From positions 806,001 through 870,000 of the forward strand of contig NZ_CP011546.1 in NCBI RefSeq assembly GCF_001021065.1: a stretch of DNA of 64,000 nt, read 5' to 3'. A program made the position numbers and the translations under genes. The notes beneath the pieces were generated by a model. That model searched no databases and was not told where the DNA came from. It saw only the letters and a list, made by a program, of their open reading frames with translations. This document shows, piece after piece, positions 63,735 through 64,000 of the stretch (the stretch's first letter is position 1; every line of letters begins with the position of its first letter). This DNA is from Corynebacterium uterequi. Its GTDB lineage: Bacteria; Actinomycetota; Actinomycetes; Mycobacteriales; Mycobacteriaceae.

Positions 63735-63897
63735 GAGTACTGTTCTCCTAAAAAATATGCGTATCGGTATCGAACTCGATTAGCGGCCACCCACCCTAGC
63801 GCAATATTCATGCGCGGGACCGGGAGAGCCCGATTCGGGGCTAGGGAGGCTACCCCCGTCGTGCGGGCAAAGGTGGGAGCTTGAATCACCCCGCATT
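63735..63897. other. Intergenic region upstream of odhA
   Basis: 163 bp between odhA and the upstream ABC transporter gene, both on the minus strand. It contains the odhA ribosome binding site (TTAGGAG) and AT-rich promoter sequence with candidate -10 boxes near 63750-63760 (TATTTT) and 63790-63797 (TAGGGT). An imperfect AGCCCG/CGGGGCT stem lies at 63828-63843. No gene is visible. Confidence 0.45.
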
Positions 63898-64000
63898 CTA
63901 CGGTGCTTCCGTGTTAAGCTCCCACATCTCGGCGTAAAGACCACCCCTATTTAGGAGAGTGTCGTGGTCGCCCTGTTCCACCACTCGGCCCCGGTCGAGC
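63898..64000 (-). CDS. ABC transporter ATP-binding protein, C-terminal end
   Basis: Partial gene cut by the right edge; 33 residues are visible. They read [20 protein letters not shown], then [13 protein letters not shown] before the stop at 63900-63898. This is the usual end of the nucleotide-binding domain of an exporter-type (MsbA/MDR-like) ABC protein: 'xxGRVVExGxHxxLL'. The substrate cannot be inferred. Confidence 0.85.
   Translation of the reverse strand, partial: LDRGRVVEQGDHDTLLNRGGLYAEMWELNTEAP

Overview
The window is about 64 kb of GC-rich chromosomal DNA from an actinobacterium, almost certainly a Corynebacterium. The evidence is: mycothiol biosynthesis (mshB); the fused E1/E2 2-oxoglutarate dehydrogenase OdhA without a lipoyl domain; the succinylase branch of the diaminopimelate pathway (dapC, dapD, dapE) with a second dapD; divergent glgA/glgC; and the block O-methyltransferase / sigE / anti-sigma factor / tatB / mrp / odhA. 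From memory this gene order follows the Corynebacterium glutamicum chromosome; a BLAST or synteny comparison would settle it. I see no rRNA, tRNA, CRISPR array, prophage or insertion sequence. Coding density is high and intergenic gaps are short.

Layout. 1-3749: ribose uptake and phosphorylation operon rbsA(partial)-rbsC-rbsB-rbsK-rbsD. 3764-7626: DUF5997 protein, LysR-type ligand-binding protein, an LGFP-type lipoprotein, PIN-PhoH ATPase and a GNAT acetyltransferase. 7652-11467: tetR/MFS drug-efflux pair and an acyl-CoA ligase. 11672-21867: central metabolism and housekeeping (glpX-fumC, DUF4245, xseA-xseB, ispH, DUF6542, rmuC, AI-2E permease, ychF). 21949-28949: a more variable stretch with a degenerate cytidine-deaminase/ASCH fusion, a small very acidic membrane-type protein, a DAACS symporter, a phytase-like exported protein, an unknown protein, a ZIP transporter and a DUF808 protein. 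29081-31849: TPP-riboswitch-controlled ykoEDC (thiamine/HMP ECF transporter). 31854-38932: P-loop kinase, DUF402, exported unknown, typA, then an orphan solute-binding lipoprotein coupled to mshB and a small membrane protein. 39026-46783: ferredoxin and the dap cluster, with RluA-like, GtrA and an amino-acid permease. 46828-49019: LOG-family, DivIVA-like, DUF3117 and RlmA-like genes. 49024-53020: GH32-like pseudoenzyme with glgA, divergent from glgC. 53159-59925: envelope-stress and Tat block, the mrp/DUF1003/MgtE_N operon, a stress protein and a lipoprotein. 59994-63734: odhA. 63898-64000: the end of an ABC exporter.

The genes are mostly core metabolism (ribose, fumarate, gluconeogenesis, lysine/peptidoglycan, glycogen, TCA cycle, thiamine, mycothiol) plus envelope functions. 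A recurrent feature is a TANNNT-type -10 box ending 6-8 nt before the start codon, which predicts leaderless mRNAs for about 15 genes. I found no clear new defence or biosynthetic system. The most interesting observations are: a GH32 paralogue that has lost all three catalytic residues but sits in the glgA operon; a cytidine-deaminase-like/ASCH fusion without zinc ligands; a PhoH leader hairpin that covers the ribosome binding site; a 24-bp divergent promoter with overlapping -10 boxes; and a nested palindrome array joining the stop codons of two convergent genes.
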